DNA of 64,000 nt from Holophagaceae bacterium (GTDB lineage Bacteria > Acidobacteriota > Holophagae > Holophagales > Holophagaceae). Position 1 is the first letter of the stretch; each line of letters starts with the position of its first letter. Below the pieces are notes generated by a model. It was not told the origin of the DNA and did not search any database. It saw nothing but the letters and a program-made list of their open reading frames with translations. The translations under genes and the position numbers were made by a program. The stretch spans positions 186,001 through 250,000 of the forward strand of contig JADJVL010000007.1 of the NCBI GenBank assembly GCA_016710635.1, read 5' to 3'. Shown piece after piece: positions 44,211 to 53,907 of this stretch.

Positions 44211-44992
44211 GCGAAATCGGAACCGGCCCTATGACGGACGACTTGTCGGGGAAGGTCGCCCTCGTCACCGGCGGCGCCTCGGGCATCGGGCTGGCCACGG
44301 CGCGGCGCTTCGCCCAGGCGGGAGCGCAGGTCCTCCTCGCGGACCTGGATGCGGCCGCCGGCGGGCGCGCCGTGGAAGGGCTGGCGGCGGAAGGCCTCAC
44401 GGCCACCTTCGTCCAGGCGGACGTGGCCTGCGAAGACGATGTGCGGCGGATGGTGGAACGTGCCCTGGACGTCCACGGCGCCCTCCATGTCCTGTTCAAC
44501 AATGCCGGCGTGTCGAGAGGCTCCGAACCCGTCACCGAAGTGGCCCTGGAGGACTGGAACCGCATTCTCGCCGTGAATCTCACCGGCACCTTCCTGGGCA
44601 TGAAGCACGGCATCGCCGCGATGCTGAAGGGGGGCGGCGGCAGCGTCATCAACAACGCCTCGGTCTTCGGTCTCGTGGGCATGGCCGGCCAGGCCGCCTA
44701 CACGGCCTCCAAGGGCGGCGTGCTCCAGCTGACCCGTACCGCGGCCCTCGAGTTCGCCGCCAAGGGCGTCCGGGTGAATGCGATCTGCCCCGGCTTCACG
44801 GAAACGCCCATCCTCGCCAAGCCCACCCCGGCCGAAGCCACGCGGATGGCCATGGGCCGGGCCCTCACGCCCCTGGGCCGCTACGCCCAGCCCGCGGAAA
44901 TCGCCGAGCTGGCCCTCTTCCTGGCCTCCTCCCGCGCCGCCTACATCACCGGCGCCGTGCTGCCCGTGGACGGCGGCTACCTCGCGCGCTGA
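44207..44992 (+). CDS. Short-chain dehydrogenase/reductase
   Basis: A 261-residue classical SDR: cofactor motif TGGASGIG (about 21-28), NNAG, catalytic Ser in NNASVFG, YTASK, and a C-terminal SSRAAYITGAVLPVDGGY. It probably reduces a ketone or oxidises an alcohol using NAD(P). It closes the synthase operon with ATGA overlap on the glycosyltransferase and could act before glycosylation, as seen in glycolipid loci where a keto group is reduced. Exact substrate unknown. It converges with the permease gene 20 bases on. Confidence 0.87.
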   Translation: MSEIGTGPMTDDLSGKVALVTGGASGIGLATARRFAQAGAQVLLADLDAAAGGRAVEGLAAEGLTATFVQADVACEDDVRRMVERALDVHGALHVLFNNAGVSRGSEPVTEVALEDWNRILAVNLTGTFLGMKHGIAAMLKGGGGSVINNASVFGLVGMAGQAAYTASKGGVLQLTRTAALEFAAKGVRVNAICPGFTETPILAKPTPAEATRMAMGRALTPLGRYAQPAEIAELALFLASSRAAYITGAVLPVDGGYLAR

Positions 44993-45012
44993 GGTCCCAG
45001 TCCGGTTTGGCC

Positions 45013-46338
45013 TCAGTCTTTTGAGGCGCTCAGGCGCCGCCCCAGCCTGAAGAGGGGCCAGCCGGTGAGCAGGATCGCCAGGCCCGCGAGGGCGAGGCGC
45101 GTCTCCGTGACCAGGACGTGGCCGGCGACGGCGGCGAGGACCAGCATGTAGAGGGCCGGCAGCACGGGGTAGCCGGGCATGGCGAAGCCGCCGTCCCCGT
45201 CGCCCCGCCGCCGCAGGACGAAGAGGGTGGAGGCCACCGCCACCAGGGTCAGGGCGTCGGTGAAGATCACGTAGTTCAGCAGCTTTTCGAAGGAACCCAG
45301 CAGGAAGGCGGGCACCAGCATGGTGGCGCCGAAGAAGAGCAGGCCCACCTCCTGGACCTGGGTCTTCGGATTCACCCGGAGGAAGGCCTTCGGCAGCACG
45401 CCGTCCTCGGCCATGGCGTAGAAGCTGCGGGGCATCTGGAGGATGGTGGCGTTCACGAAGCCCGCGGCGGACAGGAAGATCGCCACGGACACCACGGCCT
45501 CGCCGGAAGCCCCGAAGGTGGCGCGGGACAGGGCCGCGGCCACCAGCTTCGACTCCGCCACGCCCGTAGTTCCCAGGGCGCGCTGGTACGCGACATTGAT
45601 GAGCAGGTAGAGGGCGACCACGCAGAGCATGCCGCCGGTGACGGCGAGGGGGAAGCGGCGCTTCGCGTCCTTCACGTCGGCGCCGAGGTTCATCGTCATG
45701 TGGTAGCCGCCGTAGGCATAGAAGCACGGGATGAGGGCCGCGGCGAAGCGCGTCCCCGCCGGGGTCACGGGCACCACATCGATGGCCGCCACCTTCGGCG
45801 CGAGGACGAGGGCGAGCACCGCGAGGCCGACGATCATGACGATCTTGAGCATGGAGAGGAGGTTCTGGGTTCGCGAGCCGCTGCGGATGCCCAGGTAGTT
45901 CAACACCAGGAGCACCAGCATCAGGGCGCACGCCAGGGCGAGCGATGAATGGGGTGTCCGCAGGGCCGCCGGCAGCACCAACGGCGCCAGGTATTCGGCG
46001 CCGATGAAGGCCACCCCCGCCGCGCCGGCGCCCTGCATCAGCGTCTGTCCCCAGTTCAGGCTGAAGGCCAGGGCCGGGTGGTAGCAGTCCGCCACCACGC
46101 GGTAGTAGCCGCCGGCCCGGGGATGGCGGGAACCGATTTCGGCGAAGGTCAGCGCCCCCAGGAGGCTGACGAGCCCACCCACCGCCCAGGCGGCGAAAAA
46201 GAGGGCCGTGCTCCCGGCGGCGCCCGCCACGATGGCGGGCGTGCGGAAGATGCCGATGCCCACCACCAGGCTGAACACCACCATGGCGGTGTCAAAGGTG
46301 CCGAGGCGGGCCTCGATGACGCGAGGCTCATCCGCCAT
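45013..46338 (-). CDS. APC-superfamily amino acid permease
   Basis: A 441-residue transporter with about 12 hydrophobic helices. The unwound TM1 motif GIGIFRTPAIVAGAAG, the TM6-region FYAYGGYHMTM and the loop KRRFPLAV are typical of APC amino acid/polyamine permeases. ATG 46338 is preferred over a longer N-terminal frame that would run into the aminotransferase gene; it overlaps that gene's end by 11 bases. The pairing with a class V aminotransferase suggests uptake of an amino acid that is then metabolised. Substrate unknown. Confidence 0.88.
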   Translation of the reverse strand: MADEPRVIEARLGTFDTAMVVFSLVVGIGIFRTPAIVAGAAGSTALFFAAWAVGGLVSLLGALTFAEIGSRHPRAGGYYRVVADCYHPALAFSLNWGQTLMQGAGAAGVAFIGAEYLAPLVLPAALRTPHSSLALACALMLVLLVLNYLGIRSGSRTQNLLSMLKIVMIVGLAVLALVLAPKVAAIDVVPVTPAGTRFAAALIPCFYAYGGYHMTMNLGADVKDAKRRFPLAVTGGMLCVVALYLLINVAYQRALGTTGVAESKLVAAALSRATFGASGEAVVSVAIFLSAAGFVNATILQMPRSFYAMAEDGVLPKAFLRVNPKTQVQEVGLLFFGATMLVPAFLLGSFEKLLNYVIFTDALTLVAVASTLFVLRRRGDGDGGFAMPGYPVLPALYMLVLAAVAGHVLVTETRLALAGLAILLTGWPLFRLGRRLSASKD

Positions 46339-47488
46339 GCAGGGCCTCGTCCAGCAGCTCCGCGAGGCGTTCGTACTGCTCGAGGCTGTTGTAGAGCTGG
46401 GCGGAGACGCGCACCACGGGCACGGGCGAATGATAGAGCCAGGTCTCCACGCCCCGGGCCCGGAACCAGGCGCTGAGGGCGTCGGAATCCAGGCGCGCGG
46501 CCGGAGCACCCTTTCGCGGCGCGGGCAGGGGGAGCGATGCGATGGAACCGATCATCGATTCCGGGGCTGGCATCGCGAGGCCGAAGCGACCGCCCAGGAG
46601 GGCGCGGGCCCGCAGTGCCAGGGCCCGGTTCGTCGCCATCACCTCCGGCCAGCCCCCGGGGAGCAGGCCGCCCATGAACCTGATGCTTTCCGGGATGCAG
46701 AGCCAGGGCGTGGGATCACAGGTGCCGGTCCAGTCGAACTCGGCGTGGAAGCCTTCCTGGAAGCCGTGGCTGATGGTGCCGGGATGCAGGCCCGCCTGCC
46801 GGTCCCGCCGCACGTGGAGGAAGGCCGCGCCCTTGGGCGCGCAGAGCCACTTGTGGGCGTTGCCGGTGTAGTAGGCGGCGCCGATTCCAGCCAGGTCCAG
46901 GGCCACCATGCCCGGCGCGTGGGCGCCGTCCACCAGGGTGTCGATGCCCCGCGCGTTCAGTTCCCCCACCAGCCGCTGGATCGGATAGACCAGGGCCGTG
47001 GGGCTCGTCACGTGGTCCAGCAGGGCGAGGCGCGTCCGGGGCGTCACCGCCGCCAGGATGGCCGCCACGACCTCGTCTTCCCCTGCGAGGGGAAAGGGGA
47101 TCGGAGCGGTGACGACCCTGGCGCCGCTGCGGCCGGCGACGAAGTCGAGGGTCTTCCCGCAGGCGGCGTAGACATGGCTCGTGGTGAGCAGCTCGTCGCC
47201 GGCTTCGAAGACCAGGGAGCGCAGCACCGCGTTCACCCCCGTCGTGGCGTTGGGCACGAAGGCCAGATCCGCCGCCTTGGCGCCAAGGAAGGCGGCGAGA
47301 CCCTCCCGGGCCGTATCGATGCGGGACTGCCAGGTCCGCACCAGGAAGTCCACGGGCTCCCGCTCCAGTTCGGCGCGCAGTTCCGATTGGAGCGCCAGCA
47401 CCGCCTTCGGGCAGGCGCCGAAGGAGCCGTGATTCAGGTAGGCGACGGACGGGTCGAGGGACCAGTGGGCGGCGAGCGGATTGGGCAT
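46328..47488 (-). CDS. Class V aminotransferase (isopenicillin-N-epimerase-like)
   Basis: A 386-residue PLP enzyme of fold type I. It begins near LNHGSFGACP, has NATTGVNAV in the cofactor pocket, DGAHAPG as the PLP-pyridine Asp segment, and GNAHKWLCAPKGAAFLHV with the Schiff-base lysine. This family includes cysteine desulfurases, selenocysteine lyases and epimerases; the sequence best resembles isopenicillin-N-epimerase-like members of unknown substrate. It may act on the amino acid imported by the overlapping permease. The ATG at 47488 lies 20 bases from the poly-G tract, so its upstream region cannot be judged. Confidence 0.87.
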   Translation of the reverse strand: MPNPLAAHWSLDPSVAYLNHGSFGACPKAVLALQSELRAELEREPVDFLVRTWQSRIDTAREGLAAFLGAKAADLAFVPNATTGVNAVLRSLVFEAGDELLTTSHVYAACGKTLDFVAGRSGARVVTAPIPFPLAGEDEVVAAILAAVTPRTRLALLDHVTSPTALVYPIQRLVGELNARGIDTLVDGAHAPGMVALDLAGIGAAYYTGNAHKWLCAPKGAAFLHVRRDRQAGLHPGTISHGFQEGFHAEFDWTGTCDPTPWLCIPESIRFMGGLLPGGWPEVMATNRALALRARALLGGRFGLAMPAPESMIGSIASLPLPAPRKGAPAARLDSDALSAWFRARGVETWLYHSPVPVVRVSAQLYNSLEQYERLAELLDEALHGG

Positions 47489-47506
47489 ATGGGCATCACC
47501 ATAGCG

Positions 47507-48204
<698 letters not shown>

Positions 48205-48221
48205 CATGCTCCGGTCCGGCC

Positions 48222-49885
48222 CTACTCCTGCTTCTTGAGCTCGCCGGTCGTGCCGGGCTTCACGGGAGCCTCGGCGGAAGAGGCGCCGCCCACGGCGAGG
48301 ATCGGGAAGCGCGGTGGGTCCCCCAGCTGCCATCGCTGCGCAGCAGTACCTCGTGGAAGAAGCCCCAGTGCACGAGGCCGTCAGGACTGCGGGGATCCAG
48401 GAGGTAGAAGGCCAGCCGCCCGTGGCGCTGCTGGACGGGGATGTAGAGGGCGGCGTCCAGGGACTTCGCATCCCAGGGGAGGGTTCGTGCCCGGGCGGGC
48501 GCTTCCGTCGTCCACGCGCCCTGCAGGTCCAGGGACAGCACGCCTTGGAAGGCGCCCTTGGCCACCGTACGGCCCGTCTCCTTGAAGTGCCGCACCGGCG
48601 CCTGCGACCTGGCGCGGCCCGGCAGCACCTTGAGGCCGTGGGCCTCCAGCACGGGCCGCACCCGCTCGGCGAAGGCCGCGTCGACGAGGTAGCCCGCCGG
48701 CAGGTCCTGGAAGTCCTTCCCTGCGAAGGTGACGAAGCTCGGGAGCTCCACGCTGCGCTGGGACTTCTCGCCGGTGACCTGGCCCTGGGCGTTCTTGATC
48801 GGATCCACGAGGTCGAAGGTGGCGCGCTCGGTCTCTTTCAGCTCCGCTCCGAGGGGCAGCTTCGCGGGCAGCCGCCTGGCGGCGGCGATGGTGCGGTTCA
48901 CCTCCGCGGGATGGGCCGCGATCCACCCGAGGCACGCCGTCACGAAGCGCCGGGTGTCGGCGATGCGGTCCGGGTAGCTGCGGTAGACGTATTCCTCGCT
49001 GAGGATGCCCAGGCGCCCCTGCAGGGCCGGGTAGTTGCTGAGGTAGCGGGGCAGGGCGTCGAAGGTCTCCCAGCGTTCGGGCTTCGTATCCACCTTGTCC
49101 GGCGCCCAGGCGCCGCCACCCCGTTCCTCGGGGGCGAAGTTGCCGTAGTCGTAGGTGGGCAGGCCTTCCTTCTTCAGCGTCTCGCGCACCTCCACGAGCA
49201 GCCTGCGGTTGAAGGTCAGCAGGTCCGCGTCGGCGCCCAGGGCCAGGGCCGGTGCGTAGGTGAGGTGGAAGCCGTGGTAACTGCCGTTCGTCGTATGCAG
49301 GTCGAAGACCACCGCAGGGTCGAAGTCCTGCAGCAGCGCCAGGAACCAGCGGGTGTTGGCGGCCTGGACCTTCATGAGGTCCCGATTCAGGTCCAGACCC
49401 CGGGCGTTCTCCCGGCGGCCGACGCCACTGGCCGGATTGGGCTGGTGACGGCGGATGGCCGGGTCCAGGCCGTCGGTGCCGTCGGCGTTGTAGGCGGGGC
49501 AGATGACGAGGTCGATGTGCTTCCGAAGTTCAGGATGCTTCCCCTGCAGCAGCTCCCGCACCAGCACCTGCACCGCCTCCTTGCCCTCTACTTCGCCCGC
49601 GTGGATGTTGGCGTTGATGTAGACGCGGACGGCGTCCTTCGCGGTGGCGGGCAGACGCCAGGCCAGGAGGGGCGCGCCGGCCTCGGTGGTCTTCGGCGCG
49701 CCCTTGGGGTGATAGGGCACCAAGGCCGGATTCCGCTTCCGCAGGGCCTCCATGAAGGTCCGCACCTCCGCCACCGTGCTGGTGCGGGCGTGCCGGGTGG
49801 CTTCAGGAATGGTTTGCGGCCAGGGCTTGTCTGGCCCGGCGAAGAGGGAGGACGCGAGGACGAGGCAGAGGAGGGGGAGGCGCAT
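48222..49885 (-). CDS. M14-family zinc carboxypeptidase, single-base frameshift near the C-terminus
   Basis: A secreted M14 peptidase of about 554 residues if repaired. The signal peptide is 1-16. Zinc ligands lie in NIHAGEVEGKE and DLHTTNGSYHG; a substrate-binding Arg is in GLDLNRD; a candidate catalytic Glu lies in GILSEEYVYRSY. As written, the frame continues into a run ending at 48260 (GTHRASRSS...) that is not protein-like. One extra C in the five-C run at 48320-48324 restores a coherent tail (GDPPRFPILAVGG) ending at TAG 48224-48222. The length difference is exactly one base. The stop lies 18 bases from the poly-G tract. Confidence 0.8.
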
Positions 49886-49888
49886 CCG

Positions 49889-50944
49889 TCAAGGATGCCA
49901 GCGCCTCAGCTTCCAGCCGCCCTCCAGTTCCTTGAGGCCTTCACCCTGCAAAGGCAGCGGCAGCTCCGCCGTGCGCGGGAGGGCCCACTCCGGTTCGCCG
50001 TGGCGGCTCAGGGCTTCCCAGCGCTCGCCGCCGGAGGGCGTGCACACCCAGCGTTCGATCTTGCCTTTCTGGGGCTTGGGCACGCCGACGATGCGGGCGG
50101 CGGGCGCCTTCGGTGGCGCGTCCCGCCGGGCGACCAGGTAGGCGAAGGCCAGATGGCGGCGCTCCAGGCCCGCGGCCTGGTCGAGGGCGGTGAACCAGGG
50201 CGGCGGCGCCCAGGGCAGCTCGGCCACGCACCACTGTTTCGGAAGGGCGAGCATGGGGCAGGGGCCTGGGCAGGGGCAGGGGGCGGCGAGGGACCAGGGC
50301 GCCGCGAGGAAGGGCTCCCGCAGCTCCATCAGGCGCCGGGTCGGGGCCGGTAGGGCCGGCTCCAGGATCACGAGGGCGCCTTGAGGTGCGAGGCGCTCCT
50401 TCAACCGAGCCAGCAGGCGCTCCTGATCTTTGGGTTCCAGCTCGTTGAGGGTGTGGCCCAGGAGCACCAGATCGGGCTGGCCCGCGGGCAGGTCCGGCAG
50501 GCGCACCCGTTCGGTCCGGGCCTCGACGCCGAGCTTCTGCAGGGCGCCGCCGGCGAAGGCCAGGGCCTCGCTCCGCAGGTCCGTCAGGGTGTAGCGCGCT
50601 GCGGGCGCCAGCAGGGAGGCGGCGAGGCTCAGGGGTCCGGGCCCGGCCCCCAGGTCCCAGACCTCCGTGGCCCCGAGGAAAGCCTCCGGCGTTTCCGCGG
50701 CCACCGCGGCCAGGCTTTCCGCCTGCGCCCAGCCGTGGTGGGCGAAGTAGGGGGCGAGGTTCGTCGCGGCGAAGTAGTCCCCCTTCGGCGCGCCATCCAG
50801 GCGGTTGAAGCAGTCCGACAGGCCCCGCAAAGTCTCGCCCCAGGCCTTGGGCCAGGACTGCGTCGGCAGCTCCGGCAGCAGGGCCTCCCAGCGCGCCCGC
50901 AGCGCCAGCAGCAGGGCGGGATCGGCCGCGAGGCGCGAGGTCAA
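49889..50944 (-). CDS. Rsm22-type rRNA methyltransferase-like protein
   Basis: A 351-residue SAM-dependent methyltransferase: DLGAGPGPLSL (near 97-107) is the SAM-binding motif, followed by LLGHTLNEL and LVILEPALP. The C-terminal half holds a cysteine cluster CPCPGPCPM and a later WC, matching the metal- or Fe-S-binding Cys pattern of mitochondrial/bacterial Rsm22 proteins, which help small-subunit assembly. The start is not certain: TTG at 50944 is the only plausible codon. It ends three bases before the M14 gene. Confidence 0.7.
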   Translation of the reverse strand: MTSRLAADPALLLALRARWEALLPELPTQSWPKAWGETLRGLSDCFNRLDGAPKGDYFAATNLAPYFAHHGWAQAESLAAVAAETPEAFLGATEVWDLGAGPGPLSLAASLLAPAARYTLTDLRSEALAFAGGALQKLGVEARTERVRLPDLPAGQPDLVLLGHTLNELEPKDQERLLARLKERLAPQGALVILEPALPAPTRRLMELREPFLAAPWSLAAPCPCPGPCPMLALPKQWCVAELPWAPPPWFTALDQAAGLERRHLAFAYLVARRDAPPKAPAARIVGVPKPQKGKIERWVCTPSGGERWEALSRHGEPEWALPRTAELPLPLQGEGLKELEGGWKLRRWHP

Positions 50945-50966
50945 GGGAGCCGGGAGGCGGGGCGGC

Positions 50967-51425
50967 TCAGGAGCCCGGCGTGACGATCATGACGCCGTGC
51001 TCGGGCACGACGCGGACCTTCGAGCCGAAGACGGTCTTGTTGAAGGTGACGAAGGTCGTGGCCAGGAACATGAGGAGGGCCACCATGGCCGCGCCGCGCT
51101 TGCCCGCCGCCAGGTGCTTCGGGGCCATCTCGGAGGCCGCGAGGAGGATCACCACCAGCAGGAGCTTGGTGTGGAGGTAGTAGTGGTCGAAGGGATGCTG
51201 GCCGCCCTGGATCTTCAGCACCAGGAGGCCGATGCCCAGGAGCACCGCGATGCGTGCGGCCCAGCCCACGGTGCGCTTCCAGATGGTGGCGGCGAGGCCG
51301 CGCAGGTCCTCCCGTTCCTCCTCGAAGCCGGACAGGAGCAGGGCCACGACGCCGCCGCCGCCGATGACGGAGAAGGCCACGAAGTGGATCCACTTCAGAA
51401 GGGTGAAGGTCTCGAACTTGCCCAT
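50967..51425 (-). CDS. Four-helix inner membrane protein, unknown function
   Basis: A 152-residue membrane protein with about four hydrophobic helices. Conserved-looking His residues lie in KWIHFVAFSVIGGGG near the N-terminus and in HTKLLLVVILLAASEM in the middle. This spacing resembles small haem-associated CopD/DUF2269-type membrane proteins, but membership is not certain. ATG 51425 begins MGKFETFTLL. It leads the minus-strand run to the methyltransferase, 22 bases on. Confidence 0.6.
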   Translation of the reverse strand: MGKFETFTLLKWIHFVAFSVIGGGGVVALLLSGFEEEREDLRGLAATIWKRTVGWAARIAVLLGIGLLVLKIQGGQHPFDHYYLHTKLLLVVILLAASEMAPKHLAAGKRGAAMVALLMFLATTFVTFNKTVFGSKVRVVPEHGVMIVTPGS

Positions 51426-51506
51426 GGAAGCCTCGGGGTAAGCCTCGAAGGTAGCGGGAGCGGCGCGCTTTGAACAGGCGGGGTACCCTGGCCCACGGAG
51501 GCGTCC

Positions 51507-52487
51507 ATGTCCGAGCCCACGACCAAACTCCGCATCGCCGTGGTCGGGGCGGGCCATCTGGGCCAGCACCACGCGCGCATCGCCGCCACGAGCCCCCACG
51601 CCGCCAGCGTCGTGGTGGTGGAGCCCGCGGAGGAGCGGGGCCGGGAGATCGCGGCAAAACACGGTGCCGAATGGGCCCCAAACCTGGCCTCTGTCCTGGG
51701 TCGCATTGATGTTGTCCAGATCGCCGCGCCCACGGGCTTCCACCTTGCCCTGGGCCAGGAGGCCTTGCAGGCCGGCAAGCACGTCCTCATTGAAAAGCCC
51801 CTGGCCGCCGGCCTGGCGGAAGGCGAGGCGCTGCTGCAGGCCCTCGCCAAGGCCCGGGCCGCGCATCCCCGGCTCGTCGCCGCCGTGGGCCACCTGGAGC
51901 GCTTCAACCCGGCGGTGGTGGCCCTGCGGGCGGCGAACTTCAAGCCCCGCTTCGTGGAGGCCATCCGTGTGTCGCCCTTCCCCATGCGCTCCCTGGAAGT
52001 GGACGTGGTGATGGACGTGATGATCCACGACCTGGACCTGCTGCTGGCCCTGGTGGGCCGCCCCGTCACCGATGTGGAGGCCTTCGGCGTGCCGGTGCTG
52101 ACGCCCCACCCGGACCTCGTCAACGCGCGGCTCAAGTTCGAAGGCGGCGCCTTCGCCACGGTCACCGCCAGCCGGGTGGCCCAGAAGAAGGAGCGCACCC
52201 TGCGGGCCTTCGGCGACAAGGCCTACGCCAAGCTGGACTTCGCCGCCCAGAAGCTGGAGCTGCTGCGCCTGGTCCTGGGCCCCAACGGCCCCGAGGTGGC
52301 GCCGGAAGTGGTGGACATCGAAGAGGGCGAGCCCCTGAAGCTGGAGATCGAAGCCTTCCACGCCGCCTGCCGGGGCCAGGGCGACGATGTCGTGACCTGG
52401 GCGGAAGGGCTGGAAGCCATGCGGGTCGCCGACCTGGTGCAGAAGGCCGTGGCGCGGAGCCTGGAGGAACTGGGGGCGGGACGATGA
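51507..52487 (+). CDS. Gfo/Idh/MocA-family oxidoreductase
   Basis: A 326-residue NAD(P)-dependent oxidoreductase: Rossmann motif VVGAGHLGQHH (12-22), IAAPTGFH, and EKPLA with its conserved lysine. The later VMDVMIHDLDLL segment is the usual HD-containing active-site stretch. Family members oxidise or reduce sugars, inositols and nucleotide sugars. GGAGG at 51497-51501 precedes the start by five bases, and TACCCTGG at 51484 is a possible -10. It is the first of five tightly overlapping genes ending with aat. Substrate unknown. Confidence 0.85.
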   Translation: MSEPTTKLRIAVVGAGHLGQHHARIAATSPHAASVVVVEPAEERGREIAAKHGAEWAPNLASVLGRIDVVQIAAPTGFHLALGQEALQAGKHVLIEKPLAAGLAEGEALLQALAKARAAHPRLVAAVGHLERFNPAVVALRAANFKPRFVEAIRVSPFPMRSLEVDVVMDVMIHDLDLLLALVGRPVTDVEAFGVPVLTPHPDLVNARLKFEGGAFATVTASRVAQKKERTLRAFGDKAYAKLDFAAQKLELLRLVLGPNGPEVAPEVVDIEEGEPLKLEIEAFHAACRGQGDDVVTWAEGLEAMRVADLVQKAVARSLEELGAGR

Positions 52488-52948
52488 GCGGCTCCCTCGA
52501 ATACCGCAGCTCGGACCTGCCGTCCGCCGCCGCCATCGCCGTCCTCTACGACGCGGCGCGATTGCGCCGGCCCACCGGGGACTTGGACCGCATCGCCCGC
52601 ATGGTGCAGGGCTCCAACGTCACCCTCGCCTGCTTCGAGAGCCTGGATGACGGCGATGAGCGCCACGCTGGAGGTGAAGCAAGGCTGGTCGGCTTCCTGC
52701 GGGGCTGGACCGACTACGCCTTCGACGGCTATGTGTGCGACCTCGCCGTCCACCCCGATCTGCAGCACCGGGGCATCGGCAAGGAGCTGCTGCGCCGGGC
52801 CACATCCATCGGCGCGCCGGAGGTGCAGTGGGTGCTGCTGGCCTCGGCCATCGCCAAGGACTACTACGCCCACCTGGGCTGGGAAAAGCTGGAGAACGCG
52901 TGGAAGTGGCCCCGGGAAGGCTTCGCCCCGCCGGCGGATCATTCGTGA
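52484..52948 (+). CDS. GNAT acetyltransferase
   Basis: A 154-residue acetyltransferase with the acetyl-CoA loop QHRGIGKELL following strand VCDLAVHPDL, and a C-terminal AKDYYAHLGWEKLEN. It is a single GNAT domain of the usual size. Substrate unknown. It overlaps the oxidoreductase stop (ATGA) and shares its own stop with the next gene's GTG start (GTGA). Confidence 0.85.
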   Translation: MSGSLEYRSSDLPSAAAIAVLYDAARLRRPTGDLDRIARMVQGSNVTLACFESLDDGDERHAGGEARLVGFLRGWTDYAFDGYVCDLAVHPDLQHRGIGKELLRRATSIGAPEVQWVLLASAIAKDYYAHLGWEKLENAWKWPREGFAPPADHS

Positions 52949-53907
52949 GGTTTTACGACCTCGCCTCCCTGGCCAAGCCCCTGGTGACGGCGACCCTGGT
53001 GCACGCCTTCCTCGACCTGGACGCGGACCGGCGCTACCTCCTGGGCTTCCACGACCGCCCCGAACCCCTCACGGCCCGCCAGATGCTGTCCCACGCCTCG
53101 GGCCTGCCCGCCTGGCGGCCCTTCCCCGGAGAAGCCCTGGCGGAGCAGCTGCGCCGGGAACTGGACGAGGGCGGCCATCCGCTGCTGGCCCGCAGCCCTG
53201 TGGGCGTGGCCCGCTACTCGGACCTGAACTACCGCCTGTTGGCGGAGCTTCTCGAAGGGGAGCTGGGCCTGCCTTGGAAGCGCCTCGGTGCCGCCCTGGG
53301 CCTCAGTCCCGCACCCTGGTCGGACCCGCCAGTGCCCGTGCCGCCGGGACCGGACCGGGAGGCCTGGGCCCTGGCCACCAACGCGCCCTTTCCCGAACCG
53401 TCCCCGGAGCTGCCCCACGATGCCAACGCCCGGTCCGGGATGGTGGGCCACGCGGGTTTCGGCGCCACGGCCCCGCAGCTGCGCGCCTTCCTCTCCCGCT
53501 GGGTCGGCGCGGGCTGGCCGGCCAGAATGGCGGTGGAGACCGCCCGGGGCGCCGAGGGCGAACGCTGGGGGCTGGGGCTGCAGCGGGCGCTCAAAGGTCC
53601 GGGCCGCTTCGGCGAAGTCCTGGACTGCCTGCCCCTGGGCGCCTTGCCGCACCCGGAAGTGATCGAAGGGACCTGCGAAGGCGCACCACCCCCGGCCCCG
53701 GCCCTCGAAGGTCCGCCCGGCGAGGCTTCCGCCTGGTGGACCCACACGGGCTTCACGGGCCCGGCCCTCTTCGTGCGCCCGGCGGACGGCGCCTGCCTGG
53801 CGCTGCTGTGCCACCGACGCGGGCCCGACGGCGGCCTGCTGGACCTGGAGGCCATGCGGGCCCGGCGCTGGGAGGCCCTGGGCCCCTTCCTGGCTAAACT
53901 GGCCTGA
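52945..53907 (+). CDS. Beta-lactamase-family serine hydrolase, short N-terminus
   Basis: A 320-residue class C beta-lactamase/DD-peptidase fold protein. SxxK is SLAK with Ser8 and Lys11, YSD at 91-93 stands for the usual YxN, and a distal THTG replaces KTG. The SxxK is only eight residues from the start, so the first strands and helix of the fold and any signal peptide are missing. No in-frame extension is possible without entering the acetyltransferase gene in another frame. It is therefore an unusual cytoplasmic or truncated member, perhaps an esterase. GTG 52945 and TGATG overlaps bind it to both neighbours. Confidence 0.75.
   Translation: MRFYDLASLAKPLVTATLVHAFLDLDADRRYLLGFHDRPEPLTARQMLSHASGLPAWRPFPGEALAEQLRRELDEGGHPLLARSPVGVARYSDLNYRLLAELLEGELGLPWKRLGAALGLSPAPWSDPPVPVPPGPDREAWALATNAPFPEPSPELPHDANARSGMVGHAGFGATAPQLRAFLSRWVGAGWPARMAVETARGAEGERWGLGLQRALKGPGRFGEVLDCLPLGALPHPEVIEGTCEGAPPPAPALEGPPGEASAWWTHTGFTGPALFVRPADGACLALLCHRRGPDGGLLDLEAMRARRWEALGPFLAKLA

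Noticed and set aside
53895..53902. TAAACTGG six bases before the spoIID-like ATG as a leaderless promoter
   Set aside because: These bases encode the last residues of the upstream hydrolase in a tightly overlapping operon, so the match is most likely chance.
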